From the NCBI GenBank assembly GCA_016271365.2, contig CM057456.1:665783501-665847500 (forward strand): a stretch of 64,000 bases of DNA. Direction: 5' to 3'. The position numbers and the translations under genes are program-made. How positions within the stretch are numbered: position 1 is the stretch's first letter; each line of letters starts with the position of its first letter. This DNA comes from Neoceratodus forsteri. Taxonomy: Eukaryota; Chordata; Ceratodontiformes; Ceratodontidae. A model generated the notes under the pieces. That model was given only the letters and a program-made list of their open reading frames with translations. It was not told the origin of the DNA and did no database searches. Below, piece by piece: positions 9,876-19,519 of this stretch.

Positions 9876-11320
9876 CAGTGGTTCTTTGTATATTCACACC
9901 ATGTGTGGCTAGCTGTTATACTTCAGGTGGCATGACAAGTTGCATTCCACTGCTCAGGGGAAATATGATGACCTAACTCTTCCATCCACTAAGCCAACAT
10001 TTGTTGTGAAAAGAACACCCATCATAATCATTTTTGTAAATGTTTCTCAGTCTTCTGTGTGTAATTACATCCCCAAAAATGATAACACGCCAGAAAGTTA
10101 TAAATGATCGACATACAAAAATAAAAAATGCTAGAAGGGTGTCTTAAAATATGCCTTATTCAGCCGTACAGTCCCTTATGTTGCTGGTGGTGAGCAGTAA
10201 TAGGTAAATAACTGCAGCAAGGCATAATGGGTAAAATACAAACCTGTTTTACAATTTATTTTCTCTGTGGTGCTGTCCCATACTGGTACGGCGGTATCAA
10301 CAACATAAGTTTCTCTATGTTTATTTTCACAACAATGCCTTGTGCATACCATATATAAGACTGCTATACTGAGAGATATAGTCTCCTATTTTTGCAGAGA
10401 ACACAAAAATATAATACCATGTATATTAATGTACATTGTGAGGCATTGTGGATACTGTACATGGCTGATTGGTTTAGCTAAAACTAAAAAGTGACAGTGT
10501 CTCTTTAATAACTTTGTTTTTCTGGCATGATGTCACAGTTGGGGTAGCAACACTGAGAAACAAAATCTGGTCAAATCCACCATGGCTGCATAATGAAGTT
10601 AGTGAAGTTGTGTGGAATTGTTACAGAGGCATGAAGAAACAACACAATGATTTGTAAGTAGCAAGATCTGTTTTACTTTCTGTTCTAAGGAAGGCATACA
10701 CATTATTAGGAAAATATATGGAGGTGTACATTTAATGGAAGGAACTGGAAGCTTAGAAAAGAACCCCTGAGCAAATGCCACTGATGTATGTGTTATCCTG
10801 GACGATATTGGCCAGACAGCCACATTTTAAAGAAAACATAATTGTACATATCCCAATAATGCAAAGCATGAAGGAAAACATAAGCAGATCCCCATGGTGG
10901 TACAGAAGGTGGCAGTACATGAAAAAGTAATGGCTGGCACATACTCAGTCTTGGGATTATTTACACATTTTTATTATTTAATTCCAAGAGAAATGGGGGT
11001 TTTGTCCATGAGGTGATGTAAGTTATATTTAAGCAATGTGTTGATGTCAGGAAGTCAGGTGTAATGATGATGGACTGTTAGAGAAAATGTGATATTAATT
11101 TTCAGATGGGATCGCTTTTGATAAGGGCAAGGTAGTTATGCTTGTGTTAATGGAAATATTAGGAAAGTATGAGGTCTACACAGAAGTAGAACACAAGTAT
11201 GCAGTTTCCTAAGTATGTGCTCAGAGTACAGGCAAATGTGATATGCAGGTTTGTTTTAGAAATAGATACAAATAGCGATACATGCAATTAATAGAAAGAT
11301 AGATAATTACAAAGACATAT
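9876..11320. other. Mostly unassigned AT-rich sequence
   Basis: No coding frame with a recognisable product lies here. At 10489-10508 the motif GACAGTGTCTCT followed by TTAA resembles one end of a TTAA-type MITE (compare 5957-5972), but I found no matching left end. The rest is A/T-rich with short TA steps and is left unassigned. Confidence 0.45.
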
Positions 11321-11321
11321 A

Positions 11322-11372
11322 GATAGTAGATAGTAGAGAGAGAGAGAGAGAGACACACAGACAGGCAGGCAG
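11322..11372. repeat. Microsatellite (GATA/GA/CAGG)
   Basis: Mixed GATA-type units run into (GA)n, then ACACAGACAGGCAGGCAG, ending at the 3' end of an L2-like LINE. Confidence 0.8.
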
Positions 11373-12387
11373 AATATTTTATTTAGTTTTTGTTAACCGG
11401 GTAGGTGCACTAGCCAGCAAGTGACTATTTTCAGGCATGACCCGGGAGGTACAATTACAATACAAGTAGAACGGTGCAGTTTATACAGTACAAGTACAGG
11501 TACATAGATACAAGCACACAAATTTTTATAAGTAAGCAGAGGGTACTGGAGGAAGAACAGATTTTGGATTAGATTTGGGGAAACTGATGGGGGGGAATGT
11601 GGGCAGGGAAGGGTGAGTGCACAGCTCAAGGTAGTTGGAAGGTGGCGGGGCTGGAACCAAGGTAAGAGAATTCTGCCAACTGTTTTGGCCAAGAATCTTA
11701 GGAGAGTGTAGGGTGGGACAGTGAAAAGGATTATGGCTTTTGCGGCAGGAGGCAAGAGTCTACAATCAGGCTCATGGAACCGATTCCTGGTATGAGAGGC
11801 TCAGGTGGAGGGGGCGGCCAGGGGTAGGCTGGCCGGCGATGGGTAGGAAGGAAAGTGTATAGACTACAGGGGCTGGAGACAGGGAAGGGGTAGGGTTACA
11901 TACAGGGTTGTGCTGAGAACAGCAAGAGCAGGCGTGAGTATGGCTGATGTGGGGAAAACATGGAACAGCAATTGCACTCACGAGAACCTTGGGTCAGAAT
12001 GAAAGGCAGGGGCGCGGCTGAAGGGAGCCCAAGCTGGGCAGGGTTGGCATTCAGGTTCCAGAGCTAGACAGGTTTGTTCACAAGCGTGGTGACCCGCGAG
12101 GAGGTCGATATAGGGGGGAAGGCTGAAAACCGGCATCAAGGAAGGGATCAGAGAAGCGGGAAGATACGGCATTAGTGGTAGAATGCTGCAGTCGGCGTCC
12201 GGGCTTATGGAACTGTAAGCCGGCAGGGAAGTGGGAACTTCGGTCACCAGGGGAGAGTTATGGCCACTCGGCTTTAGCAAGAAAGGTCTTGTAGCGACCC
12301 AGCGTTGCAAACTGATAGTCATCAAGAAATACCAGGGTAGTCGGTGTAAGGGGGTGAGGGAAGAAGATGAGGAGAGACCAGTACCAG

Positions 12388-12477
12388 TTTTCAATAAATA
12401 CATACGTCAAAAGATTAGTGCAAAACAGCAGGATGTTTTCAATACATACGTCAAAAGATTAGTGCAAACAGCAGGAT
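12388..12477. repeat. Tandem duplication, about 45 bp x 2
   Basis: TACATACGTCAAAAGATTAG plus flanking bases occurs twice, ending in CAGCAGGATG each time, within the L2-like 3' UTR. The copies differ by short indels. Confidence 0.85.
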
Positions 12478-12987
12478 GGGAAAGCAGGTACCACAATCAT
12501 AAGGTAATTGGCAATTGTTACACACAACGATTGTAACAATAAGGTGACTGAAGACATTTGTAATACATAACACAGTAAGTAAAAATGGCAATTGTCATAA
12601 CACAAGGTTAAGAAAGGTAGAGTGATAGAGGCATATATAATACATCAGACAGTAGAGCCACACAAGTTTCTTTGTGATCATAAAAGAAAGTGCAAGCAGT
12701 CCAAATAACCAGTTTGCAAGGCATCAAGTAGGGTGTAGGTAGACAAATGGGCATGTAGATAGGGGGAGAGAGAGATAACATGAAGAAAAGATTTAGATAG
12801 GATCAAAACAGGCACATTGGTCCATAGAAGTAAGGTGATTCCGTAGTCTTCGCTTGAAAGTAAGGTGTGAGGAAGCTCGTCTTAGGTCAAAAGGTAGTGA
12901 GTTCCACGCTTGGGGGGCAGCATGCCCAAATGCACCAGCGCCCTTGGAAGTGCGGCAGAGGGGAACTTTTAGGAAAGACTTATCAGA

Positions 12988-13353
12988 CTATCTCAGTTCA
13001 CGCGGGGGGATAGCAGGCTGGAGCAGCTCAGATAGTGTAGCAGGTCTAAACACTCTGATTATGGAGTCTGAGAGGCAGCAGAGGTAGTACTGTCTAGTGG
13101 AGGAGGGGGAAAGCCAGCCTAGGTCCTTATAAAGTTGGCAGTGATGTTTAAGGTGGGGGGCCTTTGATGCATATCGGCAAACATCGTTGTAGGTGGTATC
13201 CCACTTTTGAAGTGCAGTTTTGTTTGCCATGGTTAGGATGGGGGCGCAGTAGGATAGAGTTGGCAGGAGGATTCCCCTGGCAATGGCCAACTTGGCAGTG
13301 GGTGTGAGCATGTAGTTAGTTCTGTAGGCAGCCCCCAGTTTGCAATTAACCAT
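12988..13353 (-). pseudogene. L2-like ORF2 C-terminal domain
   Basis: 121 codons beginning MVNCKLGAAYRTNYM and including LLPTLSYCAPILTMA and CQLYKDLGWLSPSSTRQ. These are post-RT landmarks shared with the L2-like copy at 15541-16179 (ILLPKLTYAAPVLQG). The protein should read in from the RT at higher coordinates, but a frame break intervenes near 13360-13445. The remaining C-terminus beyond 12988 is in another frame. Confidence 0.75.
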
Positions 13354-13446
13354 TTTGCAGGTTTCTTGGATGTGCTGGTTCAGGTCAAGGGTTTGGTCGA
13401 GCAGTATGCCCAGATAGCGGAATGTACTTACAGTCTCGAGAGAGGT

Positions 13447-14250
13447 TCAGTTTAGGTCAAGTATATTCAGGGGAGATGAGCAGGATCTAAGTTTATGGGT
13501 TGTTCCCAGTAGCATGGCTTTTGTTTTGCTAGCATTAAGTATGAGGTGATGAGCATTTAGCCAGCATTGAGCCGAATGGAAGGCAGATGTCAGAGTGGCA
13601 TTGAGATGGTTAATACAGCCTGAACGAGCATAGATAACCAGGTCGTCAGCATAGAGTAGCGAGGCACCAGATGTTATACTGCTGGGAAGAATATTTATGA
13701 ACAGTGAAAAAAGGAGAGGGCCTAGTATCGAGCCCTGCAGTACTCCAATGTTGATTGTGGCACTGTCAGAGATAGCAGAGTTGAGTTTCACCGCTTGTGT
13801 CCTGTTTGTTAGGTAGCTACTGAACCAGTTTGTTACAGGGATGAGAAGCCAAGGTTTTTAAGGTAGTTAGCAGAAGGGGTGATCCACAAGGTCGAAAACC
13901 TAGGTGAGGTCAATGAACACAGCCCGCTAGATGACCTTCATCCATATTTATAAGAGTATCAGAGGTAAACTGCTAACGCTGTTGTGGTACTGTGATGTTT
14001 CCTGAAACCATGTTGTGCTTCATAGAGTGAGTTTGAGGAGTTGAGGAATTCGACGGCCTGGGTGGCTACTATTTTCTCTAGAATTTTACTGAGGATCGAG
14101 AGAATGGCAATGGGTCTGTTGTTCGATATTTCGTTTTTGTTCCCTTTTTTGAAAATGGGGGTAATTCTAGCGGCCTTCCATATCTCTGGGACTGTGCCTG
14201 TGGAGAGGGACAGTGTGAAAATCCTGGCTAATGGATATGAGATGAGATGG
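13447..14250 (-). pseudogene. L2-like reverse transcriptase
   Basis: Two frames give the RT in order. From 14250 to 13959 come LSLSTGTVPEIWKAARITP, ISNNRPIAILSILSKILE and AQHGFRKHHSTTTAL; from 13791 to 13447 come GVLQGSILGPLLFSLFINI and SLLYADDLVIYA, then LNAHHLILNASKTKAM. The catalytic YADD is intact. The block between them (13800-13955) carries remains of the KAFD block with stops. The first nine residues of the frame that starts at 14285 come from the adjoining minisatellite, not the LINE. Confidence 0.82.
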
Positions 14251-14253
14251 GCA

Positions 14254-14574
14254 GATGAGTGTAAAGTTTGAAAACCCCAAGGCACACCTCAACACTTGTC
14301 TGTGTCTGCAGGGTAGGGTGAGTTGAAATGGCATGAGTGTTACGGGCAATGACCCAAAGGCACACCCACGCCTGTCCATGTCTGCAGGGTGGGAGTAGGG
14401 GTGGCATCACTAACACTTGCCAACCCTACCCCTACACCCTGCAGACATGGACAGGCATTGGGGTGTGCCTTTGGGTCATTGCCCATAATGCTCACACCAT
14501 TTCAACTCACCCTACCCTGCAGACACAGACAAGTGTCGAGGTGTGCCTTGGGGTTTTCAAACTTTACACTCATC
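14254..14574. repeat. Long palindrome of inverted minisatellite units
   Basis: Arms of about 155-160 bp are inverted copies centred near 14414. The outer part (GAGTGTAAAGTTTGAAAACC) and the inner part (CACCCTGCAGACATGGACAG and its complement) both match with few differences. Each arm contains two related units of about 80 bp beginning AAGGCACACC. A further unit in forward orientation lies at 14648-14730. Confidence 0.85.
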
Positions 14575-14647
14575 CCATTCCATAGGGAAATACGCTAAAA
14601 TGGGTACAGTATAAGAGAATGGAGTGAACTTTGGGGCTGAAGAGTCA

Positions 14648-14770
14648 AAGGCACACCTCGATATCTGTCACTGGCTGCAGGGTGGGGATGGGGTGGAATG
14701 GCATGAGCATTACTGTTGACAATCCTAAGTCACACCCCTGATGCCTGTCAGTCCCTACAGTCCAGGGTGT
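14648..14770. repeat. Further minisatellite unit of the palindrome family
   Basis: AAGGCACACCTCGATATCTG, then GGCTGCAGGGTGGGG and ATGGCATGAGCATTAC, repeat the 80-bp unit found in the arms at 14254-14574. A decayed second unit follows (CACACCCCTGATGCC). Confidence 0.7.
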
Positions 14771-14774
14771 TATT

Positions 14775-15140
14775 GATCAGAAACCCTAATGCCCTGAGCG
14801 TTTCTTGGTATTTTCACTCCAAGTTTTCAGTATGTGCTTTTTGAGACCCCACCGCATGAACAATGACACTGTCAGTTCATTAGCCAAAAGGAGATTTTGC
14901 ACAGCGACTGTGCCATTTGGCACCACAGGTGCAAAAACACATTTTGAACAGGATGTAAAAAATGACAGCTGTACATTTCTTGCTTCAGTAATAGTAACAC
15001 ACACACACACGAACACACCAGAACATAGCGGCAAAATGATTAGATTTGTCTACAAGCATTATTTTCTATGCAAGTTGGAGCATATGGGGGTTAAGACTGA
15101 GATCAGTTATGGTCCATGACATAACCACATGGTCAGAATA
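14775..15140. other. No recognised feature
   Basis: Contains an (AC)n run near 14997-15010. Overlapping frames on both strands lack recognisable motifs. I see nothing else to assign. Confidence 0.45.
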
Positions 15141-15540
15141 TTAAATATTTTATTTATTTATTTATTTATTGAATTTTGTTGACCGGGTAGGCCCACTGGG
15201 CCTCGGAGGTCCCTTTTTCAGGGGCGACCCAGGGGTTAAAAATTACATACAGGTAAGCAGATCAGTACAAAATGGGTAAATTCCATATTGTTTGACAATA
15301 AAAGACTTCATAGGGTTACAAGCAGATAGGTGGTGGGGGAACGTACAGGCAGTAGTACATAAACAGTTAGACATATAGAAAACATTTTTCATACACATAT
15401 CATGTAGAAATAGGGAGTACATGAGATATAGGCTAGTAGTTGCCAAAGAAACAAGGTACCTTCCTTAGGGCTTAGTGGAAGGGGGATATGTTGTTACATT
15501 AATGCTCCCCTTCCAATGAGGGAGGGGCAGTGATGTAGGG

Positions 15541-16179
15541 TCAGGTCCTGTGGCATAGGCATATGCTCCTGTCGAGCAGGTGTGCTTTGAGCTTAGACCG
15601 GAAGCATGGGCCAGACCCTGCCTCCCGTACCTCCATGGGGAGGTTGTTCCAGTTAGAAGAGGCTGTGAACGCAAAGGACCTGGACCCTGCTTTAGTCCTC
15701 GTTTTGAGGACCTCGAGGAGAGTTTGGCCTGAGGTACATAGACTCCACGGATTGGTTTTAACACTGACTAGCCCTTTGAGACTAGGGGGAGGTGTGGGAC
15801 CCAGTAACTTAAATGTAAGGCAGAGAGTCAGGTAGATGAGGCGAGCTTCCAATGACAGCCACCTGAGCCTAGATTGGGCCTCATAGTGGTGGGTCCTGGG
15901 GTGTGATAGAGTGGCAAATTGGACAATCTTGTTATATAAGGTCTGCAGTCTGCCTAGTTCCATAGAGGCCACACCTTGGAGAACAGGGGCCGCGTAGGTG
16001 AGCTTAGGGAGAAGGATGCTAGTTGCAATGGCTACCCTTGCTTCGGGGATAATCTGGTCCTTTATTCTGTAGAGGATACCGAGTTTCCCATGGATGGCTT
16101 TGGTGATTTGGTCAACATGATTTTTTAGAGTAAAGCCTTGGTCCAGGGTTAGACCAAGGTATTTAGTGGAGGTAACCAC
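15541..16179 (-). pseudogene. L2-like ORF2 C-terminal domain
   Basis: 212 codons open, starting MVTSTKYLGLTLDQGFTLK, the usual post-RT motif, with SILLPKLTYAAPVLQGVA in the middle and SFAFTASSNWNNLPMEVRE followed by FRSKLKAHLLDR at the end. This NxLPxxxR...FKxKLK(T/A)HL pattern is the hallmark of L2-type C-termini. It is separated from the RT core by about 190 bp in other frames. Confidence 0.85.
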
Positions 16180-16366
16180 CCAAGTTTTTCTCCCTCTGAC
16201 TGCAGTTGAAGGAGCAGTGACCGCTCAGTTCCCTAGGATCTGGGCCCAAACAGCATCACCTTAGTTTTGCAGGTGTTTAATACCATTTTGTTCAGAGTGA
16301 GCCAGTCCTCCATCTGAAGGATGTCCTCTTGGAGGGCATTCTCCAGTTCTTTAAGTTGGGGGAGGC

Positions 16367-17932
16367 TTAGTAAATGACAGCATCGTCCACATATTGTATG
16401 ACGCTGCTGCTCCCACAGTGTAAGTGCAGATCATTTATGAACAGTGTGAAGAGAAGGGGGCCAAGTATAGACCCTTGTGGTACCCCTTCTTTGAGCTGTG
16501 CAATCTTAAAGACATTGTCCTTCCACTTGACCCTCTGGGTACGTCCAGTGAGGTAACTCTCAAACCATCCTAGTGCATGGGTATCCAGGCCAAGAGAGCA
16601 CATTTTTTGTAAAAGGAGGTTGTGGTTTACCAAGTCGAATGCATTTGAGAGGTCAATGAAGACCGCGCCTGTGCTGACCCCTGAGTCATTATTGCTCAGG
16701 ATTTCTGCCGAGAATTTGGTTAGTGCAGTATCTGTCCCATGCATGGCTCTGAAGCCGTGCTGAAACGGAGAGATTACCTGGTGGATTTCCAGGTATTCTC
16801 GGAGTTGGGAGTAGACTAGCTTCTCTTGTATTTTCGCAATAGCGCACAACAAGGAGATAAGCCTGTAGTTCCCTATAGGCTTGGTAGACCCTCCCTTGTG
16901 AATGGGAATAACTAGGGCCTGCTTCCTCGGCTCAGGGACCGACCCCTCCATAATGGAACGGTTTATCAGCCAAGCTAGTGGCTTCACTAGTGCTGGGGCA
17001 CCCTCCTTAAGGATTCTTGTCTGGATCTCATCAGGGCCCCCAGAACCTCTCGAATGCAGGGATTTAAGGATGAGCAAAACCTCCTTTACCCTAACCAGCC
17101 TCAGATGAAACAATGGGCGGTCTAGTTCTCGGGGCAGGTGTGTGTTAGGCTCATTCCTGTTATCAATGGGTCCCACCTTGTACGCATCCAGGTTCGTGAA
17201 GTAACCATTTAGGGCCTCTGCGATGAGTGACCCCTCATCAAGTACTTGCCCATTCACCATGATAGGGCCGGTTGTAGTTTTATTATTCCCTTTGAGGAGT
17301 TTGTTAATGTGTGACCAGAAGAACCTGGGGTTTCTTAGGTTAGTTTTTTGATGATTGGTGATATATTCTTTTTTAGCTTTCTTTATGGCCTGTTTGCATT
17401 GGTTTCTGAGGGCCCTGTAGCTGGCTAAGTCCACAGGAAGCTTTGTTTTCCTGAACTTTTTCCAGGCTTTGTCACGGGTGAACATCAGGGCTTTTGGGGG
17501 GGGCAAGATCCACTTATAGCAGCTACCCTTTACCCTGTGGGTTTTCATTGGGGCTACGAGGTCAGTGATTCTAGTGAGGGTAGTTTGGAAAAATTTTATA
17601 GCTTCCTCCAGGTTAGGTAGGTGTCTTATGAGGTTCCAGTCAATGCCATTTAAGTAGCCTATGAACTGGTCAGGGTGGAAGTTGGAGTAGTCCCTAGTAG
17701 TGATCGTTCTAGGTGGGACTTTGATCGCATTATTCTTCCATGTGGTAAATATCGGCGAGTGGTCGCTCAAGGCATCAGCCAAGATCCCAGCCAACTTTAC
17801 ATTACTTGGGGATGAGGTCAGGACCCAGTCTATTATAGAGTGCCTTCCTGATTTGTGGTTCATTCTGGTCAGTAGGGAGATAATTTGAGCGAGGTGGGAG
17901 TCGTGTAAAACTCCATTAATGGCAGACTTCAC
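16367..17932 (-). pseudogene. L2-like endonuclease end and reverse transcriptase
   Basis: 521 codons, the longest clean frame in the window. It begins in the endonuclease (IIDWVLTSSPSNVK and ALSDHSPIFTTW, whose SDH holds the catalytic histidine), continues through the linker, and reaches the RT blocks NYRLISLLCAIAKIQEKLV, SPFQHGFRAMHGTDTAL, FIDLSNAFDLVNH, EGVPQGSILGPLLFTLFIN and IQYVDDAVIY. The catalytic motif is YVDD (16382-16393) where relatives have YADD or FADD. A TAA stop follows four codons later. The start methionine is internal; the true frame joins 17929-18180 by a frameshift. Confidence 0.88.
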
Positions 17933-18434
17933 CTCTTGTGCCAGTTTAAGTTGAAATCACCCAATAAGATAATCTCAGATGCAGTGTCAACTGCAGGGCT
18001 GTTCAGGAGCATATCCAGAGAGCAGAGCACATTGGTTGGGAGGCTGTTTACACAGCCAATTGTGAGGTGTTTAGCCCCTCCTATTGTGAGCCGTAAGAAG
18101 ATTGCTTCAGAGTCCTGGGTCATGTCCAGGGGCAGCCTAACGAGGGAGGAAGTAATAGTGTCCTTAACATATATAAGCACTCATCCCCTCTTTTCGAGGG
18201 TCTGTCCTTTCTGAAAAAGGCGTATCCGGAGATTGCTACCTCGTGATCCTGAATGTGGGGTTTTAGCCAAGTCTCAGAGACCGCTAGTATATCTGGTTTG
18301 AATACTGCCAGCCATGCTTGTACTGCAGGGATCTTTGGTCTCAGGCTGCAAATGTTCATATGCACCAACCTCAGACCCTTTGCTCCATCCCATGCCTTAT
18401 CAAGGGTGGATGAGATAGAAGCATTAGGCGTTCC
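17929..18434 (-). pseudogene. L2-like AP endonuclease, N-terminal part
   Basis: In the frame starting at 18782 the endonuclease opens just after the 2A-like motif: LRLVHMNICSLRPK (metal-binding N) and PDILAVSETWLKPHI (catalytic E). A frameshift near 18180 moves it to the frame 18180-17929, which carries LLGDFNLNW (the DFN motif). The third part, SDHSPIF, is in the next frame downstream. These are the signature motifs of APE-type LINE endonucleases, which nick target DNA. Confidence 0.83.
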
Positions 18435-18461
18435 TGGGCCTGGGTTAGGTTGGATGTCCCC
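18435..18461 (-). other. 2A-like ribosome-skipping motif GDIQPNPGP
   Basis: Residues 108-116 of the frame starting at 18782 read GDIQPNPGP, the D-(V/I)-x-x-N-P-G-P form of 2A peptides, with a leucine-rich hydrophobic stretch immediately before it (LTLLSLLAVLLLLA) and the endonuclease about 25 residues after it. 2A-like motifs at this place are known in APE-type LINEs of several animal groups. If active, the ribosome would release an N-terminal protein of about 115 residues and begin the enzyme with proline. Activity is not shown. Confidence 0.75.
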
Positions 18462-18782
18462 TGCCAGTAGTAGTAGGACAGCTAGTAAGCTCAGGAGAGT
18501 GAGGGTTGGAGGTGGTAGAGCCAGTATAGCCTGACATGGGGTTGGGCTCCTAGTGAAGAGGACTCTGTAGAGGACCCCTTTCCTAGAGAATTCATGTGCC
18601 GCTAGGAGAAGGATGTTACACCTTGGAGAAGGACATAAAAAGTGTCTGTCTATGTCCTCTCCTGACCCCCCATGGGTATTGCGGGGGCAGTAGGCATTAC
18701 TGGCGAGGGTGTCAGTCCCTAGTTGAGCCAGAATGTAAATTATTGTCAAGATAATACCCTTGTTCCAGTTGCCAGGGTGCAT
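18462..18782 (-). pseudogene. L2-like N-terminal region upstream of 2A motif
   Basis: About 107 residues starting MHPGNWNKGI with two hydrophobic stretches: IILTIIYILAQLG at 10-22 and the one directly before the 2A motif. Cysteines occur at 32, 50, 55 and 83. No known fold is recognised. The start is the first methionine in frame; an overlapping frame to 18999 shows no recognisable product. Confidence 0.55.
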
Positions 18783-19343
18783 GATGGAACTTTTCTGGGC
18801 TCCTCGCCTTGATAGCAGGTGCCTGACCTAATAGCCAAGGATCCGTTGCAGGCAGTAGAACCTTATGTCTGCTCTCACATTCAGCACTTCTACAGTTAGT
18901 TCCAGAAGCAAGTTCGGGTCCCAGCCTGGTGCAGCTTAGACCAGCGCAGTTCACTGCCCTTAGGAACAGGTTCCCAGATTGAGCTACAGTAAAGGGCAAA
19001 ATTTCTTTAGTGGAGAAACCTCAGGCTCAGTCTAGCCGGCAGGGGTACAGTATGCAGTTCCCACCACGGCAAAAATGAACAAGTTACCCTATCTTACTCT
19101 GAATAAAGATTACCATAGAGACAAAGAGAAGTAGCAGGTTCCCTGTCTGTCACTTGCAAGGAGTCTAGTTATCTGCTAGGATGCTGGAGATCCTAAGGCC
19201 AAGGCTTAGCTAGCAGCAGGAGAATGTAGGATTAGAGCTATCAACACAATTCCACCTGTTTTATGTAAACTGCAATAACATGGACTATCTGTTAAACTAC
19301 ACAATCACAGAACCTGATTGTTTTGTGCATTAGTTTCTTAAGG

Positions 19344-19519
19344 CTAACAATAAATAAAGTCCTTTGGCTATGTGTTGGTAGGAGACAGAAGGCACAAAAT
19401 TATTTATGATGCAGCTGGAATATTAGTGAACAAAGTCTAATAGCAAATAAAGACCTTTGGCTCTGTGTCAGTAGGAGACAGAGAGATTCAAGATTATTTA
19501 TGATGCCGTAGGAGTTTTA
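19344..19519. repeat. Tandem duplication, about 95 bp x 2
   Basis: AATAAAG, CCTTTGGCT, GTAGGAGACAGA and ATTATTTATGATGC recur in the same order with a period of about 95 bp. The second copy ends at the TTA target of the DNA transposon starting at 19520. Confidence 0.8.

Larger units (their letters stand above)
11376..14250 (-). mobile_element. L2-like LINE, 5'-truncated
   Basis: On the minus strand the order is RT (14250-13440), C-terminal domain (13353-12988), long 3' UTR, and a 3' end at 11376-11450 with TTAACCGGGTAGGTGC and GCATGACCCGGG. The same 3' end, on the other strand, occurs at 49020-49090. The 5' end is lost where an inverted minisatellite begins (about 14250). Several frame breaks and stops make it inactive. 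Confidence 0.85.
15143..19040 (-). mobile_element. L2-like LINE with 2A-like motif, near full length
   Basis: On the minus strand the order is upstream region (about 19040-18783), N-terminal ORF with a 2A-like motif (18782-18435), AP endonuclease (18420-17780), RT (17500-16300), C-terminal domain (16179-15541), 3' UTR, a terminal block with TTGACCGGGTAGGCC at about 15178-15195, and a (TTTA)n tract at 15146-15170 as the tail. Frame changes occur near 18130-18180 and 17930, and a stop sits just after the catalytic core. At about 3.9 kb it is the most complete L2-like copy here. The 5' limit is uncertain. Confidence 0.85.

Noticed and set aside
10489..10508. A third TTAA foldback
   Set aside because: Only one end (GACAGTGTCTCT plus TTAA) was found; no inverted partner within 1.5 kb upstream.
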